A DNA stretch of 64,000 nucleotides from Azolla caroliniana (Eukaryota; Polypodiophyta). The DNA lies in NCBI GenBank assembly GCA_043228905.1, contig JBHGNT010000009.1, forward strand, positions 13,020,001 to 13,084,000. Reading direction: 5' to 3'. Positions within the stretch are counted from its first letter, which is position 1. Every line of letters begins with the position of its first letter. The notes under the pieces are model-generated. The model saw nothing but the letters and a program-made list of their open reading frames with translations, made no database searches and had not been told where the DNA came from. The position numbers were made by a program, and so were the translations under genes. Shown piece after piece: positions 10,357 through 21,262 of this stretch.

Positions 10357-10736
10357 GTGAAGAATAGCATGCGGAAGCTTGTAGACAAACCGGTTCAGCT
10401 GGATTACAACAATAAAATAGAGAATTAAGGTTTAATGGAAGCTTAAGAACAGAGAATACACAAGAGAGACAGAGAGAGAGCAGAAAGCATAAACTCAATT
10501 AAAAAAATAGCACTTTGTACATAGAATGTGCTCAGAGAGCATTTTATACAAGTCCTTACACGGACTGATAGAAGTACTGATAAGTACTTCAATGCTCATA
10601 CGAGCGACTGTCACTGACTCCTAAAAATTTGGCTACGTACTAGGCTAGATTCGTAAGCCTCTAATGGCCCACTGGTTCCAATCTGATCCGGATCCGGTTG
10701 AGCTTGTCCGCTCAACAACCAACAGGTCCTCAAACA
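10356..10736 (-). repeat. 5' LTR of copia C1 (381 bp)
   Basis: Minus strand begins TGTTTGAGGACC and ends TATTCTTCACA, giving TG...CA ends, followed by the PBS and the gag start. It includes a TTTTATACAAG element and short GA-rich tracts. Confidence 0.75.
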
Positions 10737-11756
10737 TTCTTCCACACATATCTATTCACAATCCCCACATGCTACAACATCCAAAAATTCCACATGAGAA
10801 TGCATTTCAACTTTTTAACATAGGCTTTGACATCATGTCTACCATTGAACATGAGAATATCACACATTCCAATTGTGTTGCAATCCTTAATATTGTAAAA
10901 TGCGTAACAATATCTCTAACTCGTCATTTGGACCATTTTGACCATACTAAGCAACAATCCATCGCTAAAGGATCAAATTACAATGGAATAACGCTTACCA
11001 AATCTCTGATAAGTACTTCCAAATTATATGAGTTACAGGGCAATTGATGAACCTATATGTACAATCTTCGAACGTAATGTTGTAAACGGAGCATGCGATC
11101 GTGTAACGGAAATCGTAGTGTTGGTTGAAGAAACCATTTCTTTTGTTTGGTAAGAATTGGTGGGTTCATTAAAATATGAATATTATAGTGTTCCTAAATA
11201 TATAGATTCTAAATTGCTCAAACAAATAGTACATTGGAAGCTTTGGAGTTGCCTTCCAGTTTATCTGATTGGTAGATTGTAGGATAATATGGAAGTTTTC
11301 TCCCCTTGGTTGGTTGTTTCCCACTACTTTAGATGTGTATCGATTCTTCTCCTTAGTTATTTTAAGGGAAGGTTCTATGATTCATCATTGACTTTCATAA
11401 GATGGCTTTGGAAGTCTATAGAATCATTCATAAGGACATCTTTGTTTTTCTCATGGTTCAATTGTATAGTGAGAAACTACACCAAACTCGATTTGTCTTG
11501 ACTCCGAACCTTGGCATAAATCAAATAGTTGTCAAACACCTTTGTTTCTATTCAAGTTGTCATAATGTAAGAGTCTTTGGGGATGACAGAATGAGATGGT
11601 GACTCTTGCACAAAGAAGTGTTGGTTCAGTTCAACGTCACCAATCTTGACTTTCATGTAAGGCATGCTCCATGGAGTTCTTCCATGGCTCTTGTTGCCAC
11701 TTGAATCTTCCACCCATGTTATGCACACATAACGTAGGTGAGGGTAGGTCACTAAT
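10737..11756. other. AT-rich spacer, mostly unassigned
   Basis: No convincing gene. On the minus strand 11752-11552 reads VKIGDVELNQHFFVQES, which recalls the protease end of some plant gypsy elements. It is short and lacks the DSGA loop, so I treat it only as a possible degraded fragment. Confidence 0.35.
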
Positions 11757-12194
11757 ATTTAAATAAGTGAAGGGTATATTCACTAATACTAGAAAGGGAC
11801 TAATGTGATTGCCAGATAGAAGGAATAATAGGTGCATGCACTATCATGATCTTGACAACCATTGAATGGAGAGTCTTTTAGAAAGACACATCTATTCAAG
11901 GGGCCTAGGTAGATGTATAAATATGATGCCTAACTACCCTTATAAAACACGTTACATGGGACGACTGTTGTCTTAAGACACCGGTGGTGCAGGCTAGGCT
12001 TTTGTTGCAACGATCATGTTATCTATTCCAAGGTATTAGTCATCCTAATATTCGGCGGTATGGGACATCAGTGGTAGGTTGGATATGTCTTGATCATAGC
12101 TTGGGGGTGGTTGGGTGGAACGGGTTATTCTATCCAATCTATTTACCTTATTTTACTTTATTTCAATATATTGATTAGTAATAGACTCGTAACA
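11757..12194 (+). repeat. 5' LTR of G1 (left boundary approximate)
   Basis: It ends in GACTCGTAACA just before the PBS. A TATA-like TGTATAAATATG is at about 11913. The GGGGCCTAGG...TAACTACCC and GTGGTTGGGTGG segments match the LTR of G2. Confidence 0.6.
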
Positions 12195-12195
12195 G

Positions 12196-12207
12196 TGGTA
12201 TTAGGGC
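12196..12207 (+). promoter_or_regulatory. Primer binding site of G1
   Basis: TGGTATTAGGGC, two changes from TGGTATCAGAGC, one base after the LTR end. The G2 copy has the perfect form. Confidence 0.75.
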
Positions 12208-13690
12208 GTTTACTAACAATTTTGTTTTTGTTTTTTTGATGTTTTGGTGTGAGCAAGGGATCTAACAATGCTCGTCATGCACTGCTCAACATTCAAAACT
12301 CGATATTTTTCTTTCTTGATCTCTTTCTTCTTTTCTATGAGGCGTTATTCTTGGTCGAATAAAATTTACGTTATGATTTCTTTTCTTTCTTTCTTCTTTG
12401 CGTTTGCATGACATATTTTGTATTGTGTGTGATGATACCTACAATAAAAATTATTATTGTGAATGGGCCCAAGTGTGTTTGCAATAATCGCACACGTGCC
12501 ACTTATGGCTGTTTTGCATATTGCATTGTGGATGCCACTCTCCCCTCTATTGAGCCATCTCTTGGTCGATTCTATGGGATGTTGTGATCTTGATGAGGTG
12601 CATGTTGACTACCCTAGGGCTTCTTACCTTAGGGCATGCTTAATGTTCCATACACCTGTTTGATTATTATTATTATTATAATTACTTTCTAATTACACAA
12701 TTTATCTTTCCACTTTCTTAAGTTTTCTTGTAATTGCCATCTACCCACCCACACAACTCACTTTTTTACCCTTAATTTTCATGTTTCCTCTACACTATTT
12801 ACATACCTTTACCTATGGTGTAATGATTCCATGTAGACTATTTTTTCGTATTAACTAGGCTTCATGCCGCCTTTTGAATACTTTTTTCAAATTGTCATCT
12901 AGGTTAAGTCATGTCATCGAACCTTAGAACTCGTTTCAAAACACAGGAGTTCACCTATGGTGTTTTTTCCCATAGATTTGAGTACTACATCTTTGCATAC
13001 AACACCGCATGATTTGTATCAATTAGTGGCCTTATGTCCGCAATTGTAAAAATCACTATCACAATATTTGGATGGATATGTGCATACATTGCACCATCCA
13101 TTTATTTGTGCCATTTTTTTAGTCATTTTTTGAACCTTGTTTTCATCACTACTTGACTATATAGGTTGTGACTTATTTTTGTCTCTTTTTCATAACATTG
13201 GCTTGTAACTCACCACTTGCAAGTGCACTTTTTTTTGCATGTAATACAATTTCTTGACCATACCAATACATGTTGGGTTGGCAATTTAATATAAGGATAA
13301 CTAGGAAATTATATTGATGTTAGAACCATGGTTGAGCCTCGGGGAGCCACCATGATTATTCAAGATAGAGATTCGAGAAATATATTTTAGCCATGTTTTC
13401 CCCTATGGTTTTCAAAAAACTGTAGTGTTACTATAGTTATCGAATCTCAAATCACATCTCATGTTGTAGAGGGGTAAAAACGTGAGATACTTTCTTGGAT
13501 ACTGTTCTTCCAATCAAAATTTCAAGCATTCATTTTGCTTACGTATTTTTTGAACCTCATTATTATTGCGTACACACTACTTGCATCATGGACCAAAATT
13601 TGAACATTATTGGAGTGATATCTTTGACCGAGTCCTCTCAACTAAAGTCGACAGGCTGAGATCACTATTAAAAAATTACTCACTACTACT
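12208..13690 (+). other. Leader of G1, non-coding
   Basis: About 1.5 kb between PBS and gag without a sustained reading frame. The part from about 13318 (ACCATGGTTGAGCC, then GTAGAGGGGTAAAAACGTGAG) aligns with 51540-51710 in G2, so it belongs to the element. No other feature seen. Confidence 0.6.
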
Positions 13691-14464
13691 TTGAATCAAT
13701 TGGTCGAAGTGCGGCAAGCCAATATAGCTTTGGAAAAGAAATTCCAAGAATTGATTATTGAGTCCGAGAAAGAAGGTGAAACTTCTTACATAGTCATGCC
13801 ATTTAAGGGAGATAAGAAAGAAGGAACCAAGGAGGCCATTAGCAATTGGCTCGATCATGAGTTAGGTGGCTGAGCTATTGCTTGGTGGCACAACTTGAGG
13901 ACTGCAAAGAACTTACCCACAACTTGGGAAGGTTTCGTCGATGATTTCAAGAAAGGGTTCTTGCAGCCACCTTAAACGTAACAAGTGCAACACTTGCTCA
14001 CATTGTCAAGCAAGCCATTTACCTCTCTCGAGGATTATGTGCATCATGCTCAGACCCAGATCCAAAAATGGGGACTTACGGGTGAGAAATGGTTTGTTTC
14101 TTGTTTTTTCAATGGTATTCCCAATGGGGATTACCATTGGATTGTCCATGACAAGAACCACACAACTTTCGAGGAAGTGGTCAACATTGTGCTTCGGTAC
14201 CATAAGACTTCTAAGAAAGACCACAATAAAGTTGAGTTCATCAAAACTCTGAATGTTAAGTTCGTTAGAAACATAAGAAATATAGTGACACGCTTGACCA
14301 CGACTCAAAGAAACCAAACCTCGTCAATATGTATTGCAAGAAGCGGGGCCATAGAAAGGATACTTGTCGTCATCTTGAGAGGAAGTCAACGAACACCCCT
14401 CAAGACAAATCTACAAGTCAAGAGTGTCACCAATTCAAATAGACACCTATATGGAGAAGCTTGA
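13691..14464 (+). pseudogene. gag of G1
   Basis: Capsid remnant. The first frame (13691-13873) has a coiled N-terminal piece and MPFKGDKKEGTKEAISNWL. After a stop come AIAWWHNLR and LPTTWEGFVDDFKKGF, and in a shifted frame SLEDYVHHAQTQIQKWG (13985-14464). The same motifs occur in order in G2 gag (KPFTGDKKERTEEAIYTWL, AAAWWHGLRTLG, SLEDCVHHARTQIQKLG). At least two stops and one frameshift make it non-functional. No protease is recognisable between 14464 and 14642. Confidence 0.75.
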
Positions 14465-14641
14465 CCTTTGCATTATGAAACTGTACTTCGCAGATGTCAT
14501 TTTAGGATACCCTTGGTTTTTTAATGAAAACCCTTCTTTGTCCATTATTTGGGTTAATCACATTTGAACTTAATAATTGTACGCATTTTATTCAATGTTA
14601 CAAACTTCCTTCTCGTTCACTTGTGTCTTACAAATATTTAA

Positions 14642-15486
14642 GTGAGTATTCTAGTTCATCAATTTATTTGTATTGACGCTACACACTTACCACATTATGA
14701 ACAACAATTAGTCGACTCTCTTTTAGACAATTTTCAAGACGAGTTTCCTAATAAATTGCTTCTTACTTTACCACCAAAATGTTATGTGGACCATCAGATT
14801 GAGCTCATTCCTAGTGCTACTCCTATGAGCATTCCACCTTATCGATTTAGTTGTTTAGAAGAGGATGAGATTGCAAAAAACGTTAAGGAATCCTTGAGTA
14901 TGGGCCACATTAGGTATAGTAAATCACTTTAGGTTGCACTGATTCTTTTAGTTACTAAGAAGGAAGGTTCATGGTGAATGTGTATTAACTACCGCTGTTT
15001 GAATAAAATGACAATTAAATAAACGTATCCCTTACCTCATGTTGATGATTTGATTGATTGTTTTCATGTGGCTTGATGTTTTACGAAAATTTACTTACGA
15101 ATAGGTTATCATCAGATTCACATTGCCGAAGATGATATTCCTAAAACCCCTTTTCGTACATGTTATGGACATTATAAGTTTTTTGTCATACCCTTTGGAT
15201 TGGTTAATGCTCTGACCACATTCCAACGAGCAATGAATGACGTTTTTTGAGATCAACTCGGTGATTTTGTTGTTGTTTTCTTGGATGCTATTCTCATTTA
15301 TAGCCATACCTTGCAAGACCATGTTCAATATGTTCGATTTGTTTTGCATAAGTTGCATGACAACTCGTTTTATGCAAAACATTCAGAATGTGATTTTTTC
15401 CAGAAATCTATTCTGTACCTAGGTCATTTAATTATGGAAACTAGCTTTGAAATGGAACAGTCTCGTATTACAAATGTTAAATTTTG
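14642..15486 (+). pseudogene. RT remnant of G1 with altered catalytic box
   Basis: Ty3/gypsy RT: LPPKCYVDHQIELIPSA and PPYRFSCLEEDEIAK open the domain (about 14770-14880). Then come [31 protein letters not shown] and [17 protein letters not shown]. The catalytic box reads FLDAILIYS at about 15280, where FLDDILIYS is normal: the second Asp is Ala (GAT to GCT). Several stops break the frame (about 14931, 14976, 15018, 15076, 15248). The domain ends near 15486 and RNase H and integrase are missing. Confidence 0.82.
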
Positions 15487-15789
15487 TGTTCATACTCTCT
15501 AGGCAGCACGAGTCGGATACCCAATCATTGAATACCCTTCACCAAAGATTATGGTAGGAGGGATGGTAATAAACATACCACAAGTAAATTAACTAGCCGG
15601 ATCGGCTATCACAATTCTGTTACAAGCACAAAAGGATTCGGCCACTGCCGAATCGACTAATGCACACAACACAGTCCAAATCGGCTAAACAACCAATCAA
15701 CTAATAACAACACAACAATTAGGAACTTGATTAAAACTTAACACATATATAAATGGACAGAAAGGGTAATGCATACACAAAACTCTTAT
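15487..15789 (-). repeat. Left half of the T3 3' LTR, split by K1
   Basis: The segment starts TGTTCATACTCTCTAGG and contains ACCCTTCACCAAAG, matching the CTTCACCAAAG of the T1-type LTR near the same place. It ends at TTAT, the K1 target duplication; the other half resumes with TTAT at 37234. TATATAAATGG at about 15746 is TATA-like. Assignment is by position and short similarity only. Confidence 0.5.
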
Positions 15790-15816
15790 GGGTCAAAGCA
15801 TGCTACGGTGTACCAA
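15790..15816 (+). repeat. Left terminal inverted repeat of K1
   Basis: Begins GGGTCAAAG then CATGCTACGGTGTACCAA, preceded by TTAT (15786-15789). Mismatches to the right end are at positions 6, 9 and 18. Confidence 0.75.
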
Positions 15817-16020
15817 CTTTTGGCCAAAACTTTAGTACTAATTCCATGTGGAGGAAAAACTTCAAAATGTTGCGCACGACAGAAGCCTCGCCTGAGCGAC
15901 CTCAACACTACCTGTCGTGATCACAAAGGTGATTTTCCACTCTCCAAATATCTTGACGATACGCGGGGAACACGCTCACCACAGTAGCACTGTGGTCTTT
16001 CCCGAGATGCCATAGCCCCC
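15817..16020. other. Junction of K1 left end with T2
   Basis: Starts with K1-like TTTTGGCCAA and TTTAGTACTAA (15818-15841), then about 180 bp leading to T2 gag. No T2 5' LTR or tRNA-Arg-like PBS can be found here. Confidence 0.45.
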
Positions 16021-16023
16021 AAC

Positions 16024-16800
16024 ATGGCCTTTGCCTATCCCCGTTTTAACGGCGAAACCGATGCCGCAACTCATATTCGCATGTTCCTCAATGTTTGGAA
16101 TGCAAACCACATGGTGCAGAGCCTTTCTGAGGCGGTATTGCACCAGTCCAAAATGACGGAGTTCGGGTTAACATTGGATGGACGAGCGACATTGTGCCAT
16201 TCACAAATGGATTCGCCAGCAATCATGACCTTTGACCAACTGTAGTCCGCCTTTTTGCGGTTCTTCCATCGGAGGGTTCCACAACGCGAAATCCTCGGAC
16301 AGTTCTACACAATTAAGCAGCTGCCGACCAAGACGATCACAGACTTCAGCTTACGTTTCCAAATATTACGGTGCAAACTAGAACGGAGCCCCGTGGAGGA
16401 CAAGGCTCGGGAGACATTTCTGGCAGCATTACGCTGACCCATACAGACAACACTCAACAACAATAGCGTGAAAGGGGAAACGACGGATATGGTCAATGAA
16501 CGAGCATTACAGACGTGGCGGCTTCAATGGTTATCGTGGGAAGCAACAGCAATATCGGGACCACCAGCGATATGACGAAAGCTCGGGCGACACCAAGAAC
16601 CACGCCGGGACCAACATCAACCACCGCGTACGCTCTGACAGACGAGGCCGGACCGTGAGGAGCAAGTCTCACCGGGGGATCGACACACACCACCAGGAGC
16701 CGAGAAGGGCGAATTGAGCATCAATTGTTTTGTTTGTCAGCAGCCCGGACATTATGCCACGCAATGCCTAGTACGCTAGGGCAAGGGGCCCGCCGTCAAT
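16024..16800 (+). pseudogene. gag of T2
   Basis: Capsid part starts near MAFAYPRFNGETDAATH and follows T1 gag (WNANHM, TEFGLTLDG, QFYTIKQLPTKTITDFSL, FLAALR). A TAG interrupts DQL*SAF at 16243 and a TGA ends FLAALR at 16436. A basic Arg/Gly/His-rich stretch then leads, in another frame, to one intact zinc knuckle CFVCQQPGHYATQC (about 16729-16770). T1 has three knuckles; only one is visible here. Confidence 0.78.
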
Positions 16801-16959
16801 ACGATTGCGGCAGAAGTACAGCAAGTCACGACACGCCAACAAACAAAAACGGCTGATTGGGCCGCGCAAGATGAGATACGATGACAAGCCCATGCATGGG
16901 TTGAAAAAACATACGCGACAAATACAGAGCGCATGCGGAAGGAGTCCACAAATACAATG

Positions 16960-17706
16960 GAGTGAGTGGAGGGCGAAGGACCGACTCTGGACCCCATTTG
17001 GCAAGCACTGACAGGCTGCGAGATAACGTTAACCATGGAGAAGCTACTGCAACTAGTCCCATGCTTCCGCCAGACCATGGAAGAACGGGTGACGAGCATA
17101 CCCGGGGTGAGCGTCGCTACGAACCTCACGGACGTTAGCGACGGACCGTCTGTAGTGGATCACCACAACCCAGCTATTACATTGATATTACACGGACAGG
17201 AAATCCCAGGATGCGTAATCGATGGCGGTTCGGGCGTTAATGTAATTAGCGCGAAAACATGCGAGTAGTTAGGCATTTCAGAATGGGAGGCTTGCCCATT
17301 CTGGCTCCGTATGGCAGATACCCGCTCAGTACGACTATTGGGGTTGATACGCAAGATAGGCATTATCGTGGGAGGACATTGCTTCGACATCTCGGCGGTA
17401 GTCCTCGCCCTGGACGCCCTAGGGGCATACCCTGTGCTACTGGGCAAATCGTGGCTTCGGGCATCAAATATCAAGCAGAGCTGGCAACACAAGTGTATCA
17501 GTTTGCGACCCGGACGCACCAAGGTTCGCGTACCTACGGAGGGAAGCGCAACACAATCCAAGGGTATAACACCATTATACGCGGGCATCAAATATCAAGC
17601 AGAGCTGGCAACACAAGTGTATCAGTTTGCGACCCGGACGCACCAAGGTTCGCGTACCTACGGAGGGAAGCGCGACACAATCCAAGGGTATAACACCATT
17701 ATACGC
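16960..17706 (+). pseudogene. Aspartic protease of T2 with duplicated tail
   Basis: Reads ITLTMEKLLQLVPCF, then VIDGGSGVNVIS with the DGGS active loop (about 17220-17255), a TAG after KTCE, then GGHCFDISAVVLAL and LLGKSWLR. These match the T1 protease in order. The region after LLGKSWLR is tandemly duplicated (see 17459-17706), shifting frame because the unit is 124 bp. Confidence 0.82.
17459..17706 (+). repeat. Two tandem copies of a 124-bp segment (protease-RT linker)
   Basis: 17459-17582 and 17583-17706 are direct copies, nearly identical (GCGCAACAC versus GCGCGACAC is one difference). The unit starts GGGCATCAAATATCAAGC. The place in the element is the same as the 390-bp duplication in T1. 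Confidence 0.95.
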
Positions 17707-19730
17707 GGAAGATATAAAGTAGGGTTCTAATTTTGAAATAATCCCAAAGTTGTATGTCTGTATATTCTATTTTCTGAAATTCCAAGTCTTTTTCAATAGG
17801 AAAGGGCTTTGAATCGGCTTCGGAAGACGGAGGCGCTAAATATGCTAGTTGGGGTGGAGGATGCAGAATTAGAGGCATACGTAGACGAGCACCCTCGGAT
17901 TATTCTTTTGTTCGAAATCGACGTCATCGCAACCGCGACAGAATATGCCACGACCACGATTCTCCATGATGAGGCTTACGAACCAAACCCAGAGTCAATA
18001 TTGGAACTAAGCAGAGCACGGGCAGCATTTGAGAGGGAAATGGAAATTTCACGGCGAGTCACCGCCTCCGCCCTCGAAGAAGTAAATGTGGGTACGACGT
18101 CAGAACCCCGTTTTCTCTCAATCGCAAAGGAATTAAGGCCGAACTAGAGAGACGCGATGATCGAACTACTCAAGAAATATAAAGATGTGTTCGCCTGGGC
18201 TCACGAGGACATGAAGGGGTTAGATCTGAAGCTCTATCAACATAAGATCAATTTAGCAACCGACGCAAAACCCGTCCAATAGCGCCGCTACCGCATGAAC
18301 CCGAACTACGCGACCCGCGTAAAAGAAGAAATTCATAAACTCCTAAAGGTGGGATTCATACAGCCAGTTAAACAAGCCACATGGTTAATTCCAATAGTAG
18401 TCGTCCCAAAGAAAAACGGCAAAATATGTGTATGCGTGGATTATCGAAAATTAAACGTCGTAACCATTACGAACGCATTCCCTTTACCATTCACCAATAG
18501 CGTACTGGACGCGTCGCAGGACATGACATGTACAATTTTTTAGATGGCTTCAGTGGGTATAACCAGGTACGCATGCATCCCGATGACCAAGAGAAGACGA
18601 CATTTGTCAAGGACTGGGGATTCTATGTGGCAGTCGTCATGATGTTCGGGCTAAAGACGGCGCCGACGACATTTCAACGAACAATTACAGAGATCTTTGG
18701 GGAATATATTCCGGCGTTCATGCAAGTTTTTTTAGACGACTTTGCGGTATATGGGAAAACAATCGACCATTTTACGTATCTGTAACTATGCCTGGAACGT
18801 TGCCACACCGCACGCTTAAGCCTGAATCCCGCGAAATGTGCCTTCGGTGTGACTAGCGGGACTCTCCTAGGCCATATAGTCAGCAAGGATGGAATAACGG
18901 TCGATCCGAACAAGATCTTCGCGATTACGCAAGACAAAACTCCGACAAACGCGAAATCACTCAGCCGGTTTTTAGGACAAATACGATGGCATAGTCAGAT
19001 GATACGATACTTGGCGGACTTCGCCACGCCGTTACATGCTGCCGTGCATCAGACTTCCTTCCAATGGACTGCAATGGAGGACAAGGCCTATGAGGCGCTG
19101 AAGATAATGCTCACACAGGCACTCGTCGTACAACCACCAGTTTGGGCGAAGCCATTCCACGTGTTCGTAGACGCCTTGAACATAGCAATAGGAAGTGCGC
19201 TAATGCAGCTCACCGAACCAAATTAGTACTAGCCAGTGTACTATGCTAGTTGCAAATTATCAACAGCCGAGCGTAACTATTCCACAACGGAGTGGGAGGC
19301 GCTAGGGATGATCTATAGCATCAATAAATTCCAGCATTACCTGTTGGGGAGTAAATTCACGTTCCACGTGGATCATTCGGCACTGTTGTATTTGGTGGAG
19401 AAACAATCACTAACGGGGAAATTGGCGCAATGGATGCTGCTGCTTCAAGAATTCGATTTTGTAATTCAGCACCGCCCAGGGACGCAACACGCAGTGGCAG
19501 ATTTTTTGAGCAGACTCGATAATGGAGAAACAGTACATAAGGACGACAACGATTTTCCGGACGCCGACATTTTGTGGGTAGCAGCACTAGCAGAAGGAAA
19601 GGAATCGACCTTTCCGGACTGGTGGCTTATGGAAATGACGTACTTTTTTACTACGGGACTGCCTCCACCACAATTACGCACGGACGAGAAGAAACGATTA
19701 GTCGTTGGAAGCCGTAACTTCTGCTTGTAG
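17707..19730 (+). pseudogene. RT and RNase H of T2
   Basis: The linker (17809-18147) resembles T1 (EDAELEAYVDEHPRIILLFEID). RT shows YRMNPNYATRVKEEI, VGFIQPVKQATW, CVCVDYRKLN, FLDGFSGYNQVRM and FMQVFLDDFAVY (about 18718-18750), so the FLDD box is intact. A frame change lies at about 18530. RNase H has FVDALNIAIGSAL, EWEALGMIYSINKF and HVDHSALLYL. Stops at 18145, 18280, 18784, 19224 and 19230 fall where T1 often has Gln, Trp or Arg. About 120 bp before 17809 are AT-rich and unlike T1. Confidence 0.9.
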
Positions 19731-20924
19731 AAGGAATTTTATATCACAAAGGAAGTGATGGCATTTGGCGATGCGGGGTATACGTCAGGATGAGAAAGAA
19801 GCAGTCTTACGGGAGGCTCACTACGGCACGTCAGGCGGCCATTACGCGGGCGATGTTACAGCCCGGAAAATATGGCAGGTGGGCCAACTACACAGAAGGA
19901 CGCATACGAGTATTGCAGAAAGTGGGATTTGTGTCAACGGATGGGCCAGCCCACGGAGGGCGCAAGGATGCCACACCAGTCCGTATTACCGTTAGACCCC
20001 TTCCAAAAGTGGGGATTGGATTTTGTGGGCCCCTTCACACCGGCGGTGGCCCGTACGAGCAATAAATACATATTGGTAGCCACGGATTATTGCACCAAGT
20101 GGGTAGAAGCAAAGGCACTACGAGAAAATACGGCAACCGTCACAGGGAGATTCCTTTACGAGCACATCTGGTGTCAGTTCGGCTGTCCGATTGAGCTTAT
20201 CAGTGACCAGTGGAGCCCCTTACTCGATACGGTTCTTTGAGAACTAACACATCATTACGCCGTAGTTCACAAGAAGAGTACACCATATTATCCACAGGCG
20301 AATGGGTTAGCAGAATCCACTAACAAGACGTTGCAGACCATCTTAAAGAAAATAGTCAATGAAAATAGAACGGACTGGGATACCAAATTACAGAGTGCGT
20401 TATGGGCGTATAGAACCAACTACAAAACAAGCATATAGTCAACACTGTTTAGGCTAGTGTTTGGGCTGGAGGCCGTGATGCCGGTAGAATTTCAGCTACC
20501 CAGTTTACGTATTCAGGTACGGGACTGACTATCGGAAGCCAAGTTGGAGGAGGTACGGCTCCACCAGCTACTCGAACTCGGTGAAAAACGCGTACACAAC
20601 ATGGCTGTGTTGGAGCAGGAACAACGATGGCGTAAAGCGTTTGTGGATCGACATCGGAACACACGGGAAAAGGATTTCGCAGTCGGTCGAGCGGTACTGG
20701 TTTTCCAAACCCCCATTGGCCATATGCCAGGGAAGTTACGATTCGGCTGGACAGACCCGTACTGGATAATAGGAGCGGAACAAGGCACGTTCCAACTAGG
20801 CATGCTGGCCGGGGAAGTCTTACGACCAAAGGTGAATGGGTTTCTCCTTAAACCTTACCTAGGCCCTACGTCACCTAACCCATTCACCGCCGGACAGGAC
20901 AAAGCCGGAGAACCCGCGATGTAA
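19731..20924 (+). pseudogene. Integrase of T2
   Basis: Zinc region with EAHYGTSGGHYAGDVTARK and WDLCQRMGQP in two frames. The core has GLDFVGPFTP (Asp), ELISDQWSP (Asp; T1 has DQGG here) and ANGLAESTNK (Glu, about 20299-20330). The C-terminal part has RWRKAFVDRH and GWTDPYWII and ends PNPFTAGQDK near 20924. Frameshifts lie near 19780, 19880 and 20215, and stops at 20438 and 20527. Confidence 0.85.
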
Positions 20925-21262
20925 GTGGATGGCCCCACTTGTATCATAATGTAAAAATAGGCTGTATGTAACCGTTACGAAAAAAAGAAAAAGAAAAAGA
21001 GAAGATAGCGATGCTATTAAAAAAGGACTGAATGCATGCACAGACTTCTAGATCAAGAACACGTGGCACCACGATGGCTCACCGCCCAATGAACCCTAGG
21101 CCAGAAAATGAAGGAAATAGAGGATCTTCTGCACAAAACAGAAACCCACCTCCTAACTCTTAGCACTCTCATCGCTCCCCTCCCTCACCCTCTCCTCCAT
21201 CCTATCACAGAGCTCAAGCCCACTGCAACCACCAATCTCCTCCCCACAAGCCCACTCTGGCT
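20925..21262. other. Spacer between integrase and third ORF of T2
   Basis: Contains an A/G-rich tract (about 20978-21005) and CT-rich sequence (21140-21200). No gene seen. Confidence 0.5.

Larger units (their letters stand above)
11757..15486 (+). mobile_element. G1: Ty3/gypsy element, truncated in RT
   Basis: It has one LTR, a tRNA-Met-like PBS, a long non-coding leader, gag and part of RT, and then breaks off at about 15486 where a Tat-like LTR half begins. G2 (49652-53555) is a sister copy: leader, gag and RT start all match. No integrase is present. The left boundary is approximate because no second LTR exists for comparison. Confidence 0.75.

Noticed and set aside
10664-11047. A 127-codon plus-strand frame
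   Set aside because: Begins inside the C1 LTR, has AT-rich composition, and matches no domain I know.
15817-16020. A hidden 5' LTR of T2 before gag
   Set aside because: Compared by eye with 24044-24431; no shared stretch beyond a few bases and no PBS.
16024-20924. Recoding of TAA/TAG as Gln, or RNA editing, to explain many in-frame stops
   Set aside because: TGA also occurs, several stops replace Lys, Trp or Arg, and frameshifts accompany them. Ordinary decay of methylated repeats is simpler.
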